From Clostridiaceae bacterium (GTDB taxonomy: Bacteria; Bacillota_A; Clostridia; Clostridiales; Clostridiaceae): a stretch of 15,294 nucleotides of DNA. Numbering within the stretch: the first letter of the stretch is position 1; the number at the start of each line of letters is the position of its first letter. The position numbers were made by a program, and so were the translations under genes. This document shows positions 9,326-15,294 of the stretch, piece after piece. The stretch is taken from positions 1 through 15,294 of the forward strand of contig JAQSXU010000083.1 in the NCBI GenBank assembly GCA_029256485.1, in the 5' to 3' direction. Below the pieces are notes generated by a model. That model had not been told where the DNA came from and did not search any database. It worked only from the letters and a program-made list of their open reading frames with translations.

Positions 9326-10513
9326 GTGAATTTACGTTTTGCTGATAGAATATCTTTGCTAAAAGCTTCAGAGATAAGAGAACTTTTAAAGCTTACTGAG
9401 AATCCGGAAATTATTTCTTTTGCAGGCGGCTTGCCTGCTACTGAACTTTTCCCTATTGAAAGAATAAAGAAAATATCTCAAAAAGTCTTAGATGAAGATG
9501 GAGGTAGTGCTTTACAATATAGTTCTACTGAGGGATATAAACCTCTTAGAGAAATAATCGCAAAACAAAGGATGCTGCCAGTTGGTATTAAAGCCACATA
9601 TGATAATATATTGATAACTAGCGGTTCACAGCAGGCGTTAGAATTTTCTGCGAAACTTTTTGTTAACAAAGATGACATTATTATATGTGAAAGCCCAAGT
9701 TATCTTGGTGCAATTAATGCATTCAATGCATTTCAACCTAAATTTGTAGAAATCCCAATGGATGACTTTGGTATGCAGGTTGACATTCTCGAAGAGAAGC
9801 TGAAAAAATACCCTGAAGCAAAAATGATATACACTATTCCGGATTTCCAGAATCCTACTGGCAAAACTATGAGTGTTGATAGAAGAATAAAAGTAGCTGA
9901 ATTAGCGGCAAAGTATAAAGTACCTGTTATTGAAGACTGCCCTTATGCTGAATTAAATTTTGAAGGAAAGCCATTTCCTTCAATTAAAAGTTTCGACTCC
10001 GAAGGATATGTGATATATTTAGGAACTTTTTCTAAGACATTTTGCCCAGGCCTTAGAATAGGCTGGGTATGTGCAGAGTCAGAAATTTTGCAGAAATATA
10101 TATTGATTAAACAAGGTGCAGATTTGCAATGTAGTACTATTTCTCAAAGAGAAATTGCATTATTTATGGAAACGTTTAACCTAGATAATCATATAGAGAA
10201 TATAAGGATGGTATATAAAAACAGGAGAGATTTAATGCTGAAAGCCATGAAAGAAAATTTCCCAAAGAAAATCGTTTACACTAATCCTAAAGGTGGTTTA
10301 TTTACGTGGGTTCAGTTGAGAGAAGAAATTGATGCAAATGAAGTTTTAAAGGATGCTTTAAAAGAAAATGTAGCATTTGTTCCTGGAGCATCTTTCTTTC
10401 CAAACGGAGGTCACAAAAATTACTTTAGAATGAATTATTCTAACATGTGTGAGGATAAAATTATTGAAGGTGTAAAAAGATTAGGAAAAGTATTAGAAAA
10501 ATACTATCAATGA
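9326..10513 (+). CDS. PLP-dependent aminotransferase, class I/II (2-aminoadipate/aromatic type)
   Basis: This fold-type I, cytoplasmic PLP enzyme should move an amino group between an amino acid and a 2-oxo acid. FAGGLPATELFP (33-44) is characteristic of the subgroup with LysN/2-aminoadipate, kynurenine and aromatic aminotransferases and the C-terminal half of MocR proteins. Other markers are SGSQQAL (99-105), PDFQNPTG (172-179), Asp204 and Tyr207 of EDCPYA, the PLP Schiff-base Lys237 in GTFSKTFCPGLRIGW, and Arg368 for the substrate carboxylate. There is no N-terminal DNA-binding domain, so it is not a MocR regulator. The start is GTG at 9326, chosen because AGGGGGGTG (9312-9320) lies five bases upstream. 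It is the first gene of a three-gene plus-strand unit. The substrate cannot be read from sequence. Confidence 0.9.
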   Translation: MNLRFADRISLLKASEIRELLKLTENPEIISFAGGLPATELFPIERIKKISQKVLDEDGGSALQYSSTEGYKPLREIIAKQRMLPVGIKATYDNILITSGSQQALEFSAKLFVNKDDIIICESPSYLGAINAFNAFQPKFVEIPMDDFGMQVDILEEKLKKYPEAKMIYTIPDFQNPTGKTMSVDRRIKVAELAAKYKVPVIEDCPYAELNFEGKPFPSIKSFDSEGYVIYLGTFSKTFCPGLRIGWVCAESEILQKYILIKQGADLQCSTISQREIALFMETFNLDNHIENIRMVYKNRRDLMLKAMKENFPKKIVYTNPKGGLFTWVQLREEIDANEVLKDALKENVAFVPGASFFPNGGHKNYFRMNYSNMCEDKIIEGVKRLGKVLEKYYQ

Positions 10514-10523
10514 TATAATATAG

Positions 10524-10561
10524 CTCCCTTTTGGATAAAATAAAAGGAAGAAAAAAGGGAG
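10524..10561 (+). promoter_or_regulatory. Hairpin that can mask the ribosome site of the small gene
   Basis: CTCCCTTTT (10524-10532) is exactly complementary to AAAAGGGAG (10553-10561), whose GGGAG is the core of the ribosome site for the 49-residue protein. The same upstream arm can instead pair with AAAAGGAAG (10542-10550) with one C/A mismatch and a shorter 9-base loop, leaving the ribosome site free. The two pairings are mutually exclusive. There is no T-tract after the stem, so it does not look like a terminator. Confidence 0.45.
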
Positions 10562-10569
10562 GAATTTAT

Positions 10570-10719
10570 ATGTATGATGCAAAGTTAGAAAATAAAACTG
10601 ATGAAAAGGATTTAAAATTCCAGTGTATTGAAGACAGAAGCTATTTCATGAGAATTCAAAGTGAAGAACTATTCAAATGTAAATCTTCATATGTACCAAT
10701 AGAGAATTTAATACAATAA
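10570..10719 (+). CDS. Small unrecognised protein, 49 residues, between two aminotransferases
   Basis: I do not recognise this protein. The start is placed at the ATG at 10570 because GGGAGGAA (10557-10564) lies five bases upstream. An in-frame ATG at 10531 would add 13 residues that span this ribosome site and has none of its own. The product starts MYDAKLENKTDEKDLKFQC and ends in SSYVPIENLIQ. It is charged in its first half, has two cysteines about 20 residues apart (FQC and FKC), and has no signal peptide or membrane segment. It lies 56 bp after the first aminotransferase and 37 bp before the second, on the same strand, so it is probably cotranscribed with both. An accessory or regulatory subunit is conceivable but unproven. 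Confidence 0.65.
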   Translation: MYDAKLENKTDEKDLKFQCIEDRSYFMRIQSEELFKCKSSYVPIENLIQ

Positions 10720-10743
10720 TATTTTTATTTTAATTAAGGCTAT

Positions 10744-10749
10744 GGGGGG
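10744..10749 (+). promoter_or_regulatory. Ribosome binding site fixing the start of the second aminotransferase
   Basis: GGGGGG (10744-10749) lies seven bases upstream of the ATG at 10757. The earlier in-frame ATG at 10742 overlaps this purine run and has no ribosome site of its own, so 10757 is the better start. Confidence 0.7.
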
Positions 10750-10756
10750 ACAAAAA

Positions 10757-11953
10757 ATGAAATTATCAAACAGAATATCAAATATGCAATTTTCGCCAAT
10801 TAGAAAGCTTTCACCTTATGCTGATATTGCAACAAAAAATAACATAAAAGTTTATCATTTAAATATTGGTCAACCTGATATTATGACGCCGGAATGCTTC
10901 TTTCAGGCCATTAATAATTTGGATGAAAAGGTGCTTGCTTATTCATCGTCACAAGGTATAAATAAATTAATTGAAAGCTTTATAGAATATTATAAAAAGT
11001 GGAATATCAATTTAGTAAAAGACGAAATAATGATTACTAATGGTGGCAGTGAAGCTATTTTATTTGCATTAATGACAATTTGCGATGCTGGAGATGAAAT
11101 AATAATACCAGAGCCATTTTATACAAATTATAATGGATTTGCTGAAGCTGCTGGAGTAAATGTTGTACCATTTATTACAAGAGCTGAAGAAGGTTTTCAT
11201 CTTCCTAAAAAGGAAGAAATAACTTCAAAAATTAGCGATAAAACAAGAGCCATATTAATATCTAACCCTGGGAACCCAACCGGTGTTGTTTATAACGAAA
11301 GTGAAATCAGAATGCTGGCAGATATAGCAAAAGATTATAATATATATATAATAGCTGATGAGGTATACAGAGAATTTGTATATGATAACTTAAAATATAC
11401 TTCAGCTATGTATATGACTGATATTTTAGATAGAGTTATTTTAATAGATAGTATTTCAAAACGATATAGTGCCTGTGGGGCCAGAATAGGACTAGTAGCC
11501 TCCAAAAATAAAGAGTTAATAAATCAGCTATTAAAGTTGTGTCAGTCAAGACTTTGCGTTCCAACTATAGAACAGCTGGCAAGTGCAAATTTAATTAATA
11601 CACCTGAAAGTTATTTTACACAAGTGAAAGCTGAGTATGAAAATAGAAGAAATATATTATATGAGTCTCTTTGTGTTATTGAAGGTGTGGTTTGTAGAAA
11701 ACCAACTGGGGCCTTTTATATTGTAGCCAAGCTCCCTGTAAAAAGCGCTGAAGACTTTGCAAAATGGCTGCTAACTGATTTTAATTATGAAGGTAAAACA
11801 GTAATGGTGGCACCAGCTGAAGGCTTTTATGCTACACATGGTCTGGGACAGGACGAAATTAGAATTTCATATTGTATAAATAGTGAGGAATTAAAAGACG
11901 CTATGAAAATTTTAGGAATTGCAATTGAGAAGTATAAAAAACTAGATAGGTAA
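10757..11953 (+). CDS. PLP-dependent aminotransferase, class I (aspartate aminotransferase-like)
   Basis: This is a second fold-type I transaminase, clearly of a different subgroup from the one upstream. With the start at 10757 the protein has 398 residues. Markers are the N-terminal LNIGQPDIMTP, GGSEA (96-100), SNPGNPTG (169-176), DEVYREF (201-207), the PLP-binding Lys235 in DSISKRYSACGARIG with Arg243 near the phosphate, and Arg369 in EIRISYC for the substrate carboxylate. SNPGNPTG, DEVY and SISKRY are typical of the aspartate/aromatic aminotransferase Iγ group. It is the last gene of the plus-strand unit and is followed five bases later by a strong bidirectional terminator. Carrying two transaminases of different type in one operon suggests one amino acid pathway or a coupled pair of transaminations, but the substrate is unknown. 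Confidence 0.9.
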   Translation: MKLSNRISNMQFSPIRKLSPYADIATKNNIKVYHLNIGQPDIMTPECFFQAINNLDEKVLAYSSSQGINKLIESFIEYYKKWNINLVKDEIMITNGGSEAILFALMTICDAGDEIIIPEPFYTNYNGFAEAAGVNVVPFITRAEEGFHLPKKEEITSKISDKTRAILISNPGNPTGVVYNESEIRMLADIAKDYNIYIIADEVYREFVYDNLKYTSAMYMTDILDRVILIDSISKRYSACGARIGLVASKNKELINQLLKLCQSRLCVPTIEQLASANLINTPESYFTQVKAEYENRRNILYESLCVIEGVVCRKPTGAFYIVAKLPVKSAEDFAKWLLTDFNYEGKTVMVAPAEGFYATHGLGQDEIRISYCINSEELKDAMKILGIAIEKYKKLDR

Positions 11954-11957
11954 TATA

Positions 11958-11988
11958 AAAGAGATAAGAATAATTTTCTTATCTCTTT
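11958..11988. terminator. Bidirectional terminator between convergent genes
   Basis: A perfect 13-bp stem, AAAGAGATAAGAA (11958-11970) and TTCTTATCTCTTT (11976-11988), encloses a 5-base loop. It ends in T-rich flanks on both strands (TTTAATTT on plus, TTTTATATT on minus). It lies just after the second aminotransferase stop, and its arm contains the minus-strand stop codon of the GNAT gene, so it can end both converging transcripts. Confidence 0.85.
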
Positions 11989-12869
11989 AATTTCCATAAG
12001 TTTGTTTCCGATTCAGTAATAAATCCAACTTTATTATATAAGTTAAAAGCTACACTATTGGATGAATCAACTTTTATCCTTACATGCTCAAATCCATCAT
12101 ATTTCAACAAGTTAATCAAATACAGTATCAATTGCTTTCCATAATGCTTTCCTCTATACTCACTTAGTACTCCTAAATTTACTATAAAAGGTTCTCCTCT
12201 ATCAATTATTATCTGTCCATACCCAATAAACTCATTACCACATTTTAATAATACTGCTCCTTGATCATAGTAATAATTTTGCAGTTCGTCATAAAAAATG
12301 TCCTCAACCGTCAAAGGTATTCTGGAAGAACTTTTGAACACTTCATTTTGTATATTACACCTATATATTTCATCTTTACCTTTTCTAAAATTGACTATTT
12401 CAACTTCCTTAGGAAGGCATACTGATTCAATATTTTTCTTTAAGTTACAATACAACTGGATTGTTCCATGTCCCTTTTTAAACCCTACGCTTTCTAAGAG
12501 AAGATGATTATATTCATTTTGTTTACAATGAAAGGTATATATGCAGCCCTTTCTGAGACTGTGAAATAAAAAATTCAAAGCCTCTACTGAGCTGTAAATT
12601 TCGTTTTCAATTTTATATTTAGTATTTATATATAAGCATTTAATACTGTACAAATAGTTATCTTCACTATTAGTCCATATATACCCTATAAGTACATCAT
12701 CATATAATAGTAAACTAATACTTCTCCTTAGAAAAAATTGCTGAGTAAAATTAGAATTTTCATATACATCTAAGAAATCTTCATTTAATTCGTTAAATTC
12801 AATATTTCTATTTTGCAAATACTTGAATTCTTCTAAAAGCTTTTTACTTAGTTTTACAATCTTAAACAT
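11979..12869 (-). CDS. Tandem GNAT-family N-acetyltransferase
   Basis: The C-terminal half (about 150-296) is a clear GNAT domain that should transfer an acyl group from acyl-CoA to an amine. It shows IGYGQI (215-220), VNLGVLSEYRGKHYGKQL with the pyrophosphate-binding loop RGKHYG (239-244), and the C-terminal signature SNSVAFNLYNKVGF (270-283). The N-terminal half has a GNAT-like pattern, with LIGYIW around 60-65 and a closing NHLLLESVGFKKG around 121-133, but no acetyl-CoA loop. It is probably a degenerate second copy, as in other double-GNAT proteins. The ATG at 12869 follows AGGGGT. It has its own good promoter and a shared terminator, so it can be a single-gene unit. The acceptor substrate is unknown. 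Confidence 0.85.
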   Translation of the reverse strand: MFKIVKLSKKLLEEFKYLQNRNIEFNELNEDFLDVYENSNFTQQFFLRRSISLLLYDDVLIGYIWTNSEDNYLYSIKCLYINTKYKIENEIYSSVEALNFLFHSLRKGCIYTFHCKQNEYNHLLLESVGFKKGHGTIQLYCNLKKNIESVCLPKEVEIVNFRKGKDEIYRCNIQNEVFKSSSRIPLTVEDIFYDELQNYYYDQGAVLLKCGNEFIGYGQIIIDRGEPFIVNLGVLSEYRGKHYGKQLILYLINLLKYDGFEHVRIKVDSSNSVAFNLYNKVGFITESETNLWKLKR

Positions 12870-12913
12870 AACTACCCCTAAACATAACCCCTATTAATAG
12901 AAAATTTAATGGT

Positions 12914-12931
12914 TTATACTGTTTAGTATAA
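12914..12931. repeat. Inverted repeat over the -10 of the GNAT promoter
   Basis: TTATACT (12914-12920), spacer GTTT, and AGTATAA (12925-12931) form an 18-bp dyad with 7-bp arms. Its right arm contains the minus-strand -10 hexamer, so a dimeric regulator bound here would block the promoter. The left arm carries a TATACT on the plus strand. Chance is possible given the A/T content. Confidence 0.45.
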
Positions 12932-12953
12932 TTGGAATAAAAATATTAGTCAA
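12925..12953 (-). promoter_or_regulatory. Sigma-A type promoter for the GNAT gene
   Basis: On the minus strand, TTGACT (12953-12948) and TATACT (12930-12925) are separated by exactly 17 bases. Each hexamer is one base from consensus. It is located 56 bases upstream of the GNAT start, in the short gap after the coat-protein gene. This is the best promoter in the window. Confidence 0.75.
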
Positions 12954-12959
12954 TGTAAA

Positions 12960-14018
12960 CTAATGATCAAATTTGCTTAAATATTCGAGGTAATCCTCTA
13001 AAAACTTTTGCTGTAATTCATTATACCTAACCAACTTTGCTAACTTATGTTCGAACTTAGCTTCGGACCAATTTTTATGCTTTAAGTATCTTTTCTTACC
13101 TAACTTCCAAAATTTATGGGGAAAAACAATTAATGCAAGCATTACTTCCAGTTCTTCTTTTGATACTTTTTTAACTGAATTATATGCTTCTATGATTTGC
13201 TTAACTTTATTGAAGTCCCACTGGTAAGTTTTTTTATACATTATTCTTCTTATTAGCTTTCCAAGGTCGTTAATCTGCAAGTCAATCATTATGCTGTCTA
13301 AATCAATTATATAATAATCCGTACCCTTCTTAATTATATTTTGATAGTAAAAACTATCATGGCATATTGTTTTATTTTCCTCTGCATTTTTTGAGAGTTT
13401 GTAATAATATGATGAATTTAAAAAACTTAGTGCAACTAACCCTCTATTATAAAAACTATCTATATAATCATAATAACTGAGATCAAAATTGCTTTTTAAT
13501 TTTTTCTTTTGTATTAATTTCTTAAACCTGTCCAAATCAGTTAGATTTCCATTGAATACTTTGGGCCAGTTTTTAAGATTATTTCTCACTTTATATTTGT
13601 TTGTATCAAGGTTGCATGCACTTAAATGAAATTTTGCAAGCAGCTTTACACAATTTAATACCTCATCTAGATCATTTAAAGTACATTCTTCACCATCTAT
13701 CCATTCCATTAAATAAAAAAAACTCTTTTTATGCTTTACATAAAAATATTCATCTTTTGTTTTCAAGTACTTAGCAGTCAGGTTAAAACCATTATCTGCT
13801 AAATCGTCTATAAGCAAACTTCCGTTTTTTGGTTTATATTTACCATGGTTCAGTCTTTTTAGACAGTAATTTCCGGAGGAAGTTTCTATTTTGTATGCAC
13901 TTCTCATTCTAGAAATATTTATTACTTCAAGATCATATTTACTCATAATTCTAAGTACTAACTGTTTCTCTTTATTCTGAATCTCATCAGAATATGCAAT
14001 GAGCCTTCTATTCCCCAC
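12960..14018 (-). CDS. CotS-family spore coat protein (kinase fold, probably atypical)
   Basis: The protein has the aminoglycoside-phosphotransferase fold of the CotS/CotI spore coat family. Numbering from the GTG at 14018 (352 residues), it shows a lobe Lys at about 54 in YCLKRL, the hinge-like LMEWIDGEE (103-111), the catalytic-loop equivalent ICHDSFYYQN (218-227), DLDS (239-242) for the DFG Asp, and the family ending NDLGKLIRR. The catalytic loop normally reads HxDxxxxN; here the Asp position is Ser222, so phosphotransfer may be lost or altered. The start is placed at GTG 14018 because GGAGGG (14025-14030) lies six bases upstream; a TTG at 14033 would put that ribosome site inside the gene. 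The gene is AT-rich (12 of 60 G+C in the line from 13441). It implies a sporulating host and probably mother-cell expression. Confidence 0.85.
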   Translation of the reverse strand: MGNRRLIAYSDEIQNKEKQLVLRIMSKYDLEVINISRMRSAYKIETSSGNYCLKRLNHGKYKPKNGSLLIDDLADNGFNLTAKYLKTKDEYFYVKHKKSFFYLMEWIDGEECTLNDLDEVLNCVKLLAKFHLSACNLDTNKYKVRNNLKNWPKVFNGNLTDLDRFKKLIQKKKLKSNFDLSYYDYIDSFYNRGLVALSFLNSSYYYKLSKNAEENKTICHDSFYYQNIIKKGTDYYIIDLDSIMIDLQINDLGKLIRRIMYKKTYQWDFNKVKQIIEAYNSVKKVSKEELEVMLALIVFPHKFWKLGKKRYLKHKNWSEAKFEHKLAKLVRYNELQQKFLEDYLEYLSKFDH

Positions 14019-14024
14019 GATTTT

Positions 14025-14030
14025 CCCTCC
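14025..14030 (-). promoter_or_regulatory. Ribosome binding site fixing the coat-protein start
   Basis: GGAGGG on the minus strand lies six bases before GTG at 14018. The longer frame from TTG at 14033 would include this element in its codons 2 and 3 and lacks an upstream ribosome site. Confidence 0.7.
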
Positions 14031-14089
14031 CAAATATCTCTAATAAAGTATATTATTTTTATAGTGAAATATTACATGGTGAGAAAAAT

Positions 14090-14116
14090 AAAAAAGACCA
14101 TAAAATGATCTTTTTT
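14090..14116 (-). terminator. Rho-independent terminator after the IspH-S1 gene
   Basis: In the minus-strand RNA, AAAAAAGAUCA (14116-14106) pairs with UGGUCUUUUUU (14100-14090) around the loop UUUUA. The stem has 11 pairs including one G-U wobble, and six U residues close it, followed by AUUUUUCUC. The G-U pair becomes a C/A mismatch on the plus strand, so the element is specific for minus-strand transcripts. It begins ten bases after the S1 stop codon. Confidence 0.8.
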
Positions 14117-14125
14117 ATTAATTAA

Positions 14126-15294
14126 TTAAATTTCATCAGCTTCTTTTATACTTAAACCTATTTTTTTATTTTCTTTATTTACTTCTAGTATTTTAGCTTT
14201 AACATTCTGCCCAATTGCTAATGCATTTTCAACTTTCTCAACTCTCTTATGACTGATTTGAGAAATATGAACTAATCCATCTACACCAGGTTCAATTTCA
14301 ACAAACGCACCAAAGCTAGCAAATCTAACTACTTTTCCAAGTACTATATTACCTACAGGGTATTTTTCATCCACATTATTCCATGGATCTTCAATTAGTT
14401 TCTTTATGCTTAGTGATAACTTTTTATTTTCTTTATCTATATCTAATATATAGATTTTTATTTTATCACCAATTTTTAAGCAATCACTTGGCTTATTTAT
14501 TCTTCCCCAGGATATTTCCGATACGTGTAGCAATCCATCAACACCATTGATATCAACGAATGCACCGAAGTTTGTCAATCTTTTAACTTCACCCTCCACT
14601 ATCATATCTTTCTCAAGGCTTTCCCAGGTTTTACCCTCTTCTTCATCTTTTTTATGTTTAAGTATTGCTCTTCTAGAACCTACAATTTTAGTATTTCTCT
14701 TGTTTTCGTTAAATTCTATAATTTGTACTTCTATTTCTTTATTTAAATATACAGATAAATCATCAATATGATATAACTCTAAATGAGATGCAGGAACAAA
14801 TACTCTGATGCCCTTAAAACTTGCCACAACACCTCCGTTTACTATTTGCTTTATTTCAACGGTAATTAAAGTCTTATTCTCAAAAGCATCTTTTATTTCT
14901 TTAAAAGCCTCTACTCTATCTAATTCAATTTTAGATAAAACAATATATCCGTCTTCATTTCTAAGACTTATTATTTTTACTGTTAATTCATCCCCAATTT
15001 TATAAATATCTTTTAAATTAATGTCTCCGTCTTTTGTAATTTCACTAATTGGAAGAACTCCATCGCCTTTATAACCAATATTTAAAAACATTTCCTTGGG
15101 ATTTACTGATATTACCTTTCCCTTAATTACATCACCTACTGCAATGTGTAGATCATTTTGATTCATAAAGTCTAATTGCTCATTTGATTCAACTTTTTTA
15201 TCATCACTCATTATTAAAAGTGCCTCCTTTATTATCCAATCAGGTGTTGATGCTCCAGCAGTAACACCAATATTTTTGATTTTTTCATTATTTA
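14126..15294 (-). CDS. ispH: IspH-S1 fusion: HMBPP reductase C-terminus joined to four S1 domains (partial)
   Basis: The frame is open from the window edge to the stop at 14126. The first 27 whole codons, read from the edge at 15294, encode an IspH C-terminus ending GVTAGASTPDWIIKEALLI, and continue without a stop through Met at 15211 into four S1 RNA-binding domains. IspH is the iron-sulphur enzyme of the last MEP-pathway step, HMBPP to IPP/DMAPP. Counting from that Met, S1 repeats lie near 24-95, 113-180, 201-271 and 286-356; the last two carry GAFVDINGVDGLLHVSEIS and GAFVEIEPGVDGLVHISQIS. Fused IspH-ribosomal S1 proteins are an annotated clostridial type. A perfect AAGGAGG (15223-15229) eleven bases before Met 15211 could also start a free S1 protein. 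The IspH active site lies outside the window. A terminator follows. Confidence 0.88.
   Translation of the reverse strand, partial: NNEKIKNIGVTAGASTPDWIIKEALLIMSDDKKVESNEQLDFMNQNDLHIAVGDVIKGKVISVNPKEMFLNIGYKGDGVLPISEITKDGDINLKDIYKIGDELTVKIISLRNEDGYIVLSKIELDRVEAFKEIKDAFENKTLITVEIKQIVNGGVVASFKGIRVFVPASHLELYHIDDLSVYLNKEIEVQIIEFNENKRNTKIVGSRRAILKHKKDEEEGKTWESLEKDMIVEGEVKRLTNFGAFVDINGVDGLLHVSEISWGRINKPSDCLKIGDKIKIYILDIDKENKKLSLSIKKLIEDPWNNVDEKYPVGNIVLGKVVRFASFGAFVEIEPGVDGLVHISQISHKRVEKVENALAIGQNVKAKILEVNKENKKIGLSIKEADEI

Noticed and set aside
9326..10513. First aminotransferase as a MocR-type transcription regulator.
   Set aside because: It shares the GGLP-type aminotransferase signature, but at 395 residues it has no N-terminal winged-helix domain.
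10531..10719. A longer 62-residue version of the small protein starting at 10531.
   Set aside because: The extra 13 codons span the GGGAGGAA ribosome site, and no ribosome site precedes the earlier ATG.
14047..14075. Possible promoter (TATACT at 14052-14047, minus strand) for the coat gene, or a sporulation sigma-E/K promoter.
   Set aside because: The -35 position reads GTAATA and no convincing sporulation-sigma consensus pair was found. It is not strong enough to list as a feature.
15209..15211. ATG at 15211 as the sole start of a separate S1 protein gene.
   Set aside because: The frame continues upstream without a stop into a recognisable IspH C-terminus, so a fusion is the primary reading. 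The internal start is kept only as a finding.

Overview
The window looks like a chromosomal segment of a spore-forming, low-GC member of the Clostridiaceae (Clostridium sensu stricto type). Three things point there: very AT-rich DNA with strong GGAGG-type ribosome sites, a CotS-like spore coat gene, and two known clostridial arrangements. These are an ispH reading frame continuous with ribosomal S1 domains, and a miaB-mutS-mutL-miaA-hfq cluster. The genus is an inference from gene content and style; no rRNA is present.

Layout. (1) Positions 1-6951, minus strand: transcription runs miaB > mutS > mutL > miaA > hfq (only the first codons of hfq are inside the window). Gaps are 18-65 bp, so this is one operon joining tRNA A37 modification (MiaA makes i6A, MiaB converts it to ms2i6A), mismatch repair (MutS, and a MutL with the endonuclease motif) and the RNA chaperone Hfq. 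A terminator-like hairpin overlaps the miaB stop codon and may reduce readthrough into mutS. (2) Positions 7023-9047, minus strand: a 674-residue adenine-N6 DNA methyltransferase without a nuclease domain or a restriction partner, noticeably more AT-rich than the repair genes beside it. (3) Positions 9048-9325: a divergent 278-bp region with candidate promoters both ways, a perfect 28-bp palindrome where the plus-strand transcript should start, and a hairpin in the leader. (4) Positions 9326-11953, plus strand: two different fold-type I PLP aminotransferases with an unrecognised 49-residue protein encoded between them. The small gene's ribosome site can be masked by an upstream CUCCC segment. 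(5) Positions 11958-14033, minus strand: a shared bidirectional terminator, a tandem-GNAT acetyltransferase with a well-formed promoter, and a CotS-family kinase-fold coat protein whose catalytic Asp appears to be Ser. (6) Positions 14126-15294, minus strand: four S1 domains whose frame stays open upstream into an unmistakable IspH C-terminus. It is therefore annotated as a partial IspH-S1 fusion.

Functionally, the flanks are conserved housekeeping genes (translation, isoprenoid synthesis, tRNA modification, DNA repair). The middle, about 7.0-14.0 kb, is accessory and probably lineage-specific. I see no CRISPR array, insertion sequence, tRNA, rRNA or phage gene. The parts least explained by known systems are the aminotransferase-small protein-aminotransferase unit with its RNA and DNA control elements, and the orphan methyltransferase.
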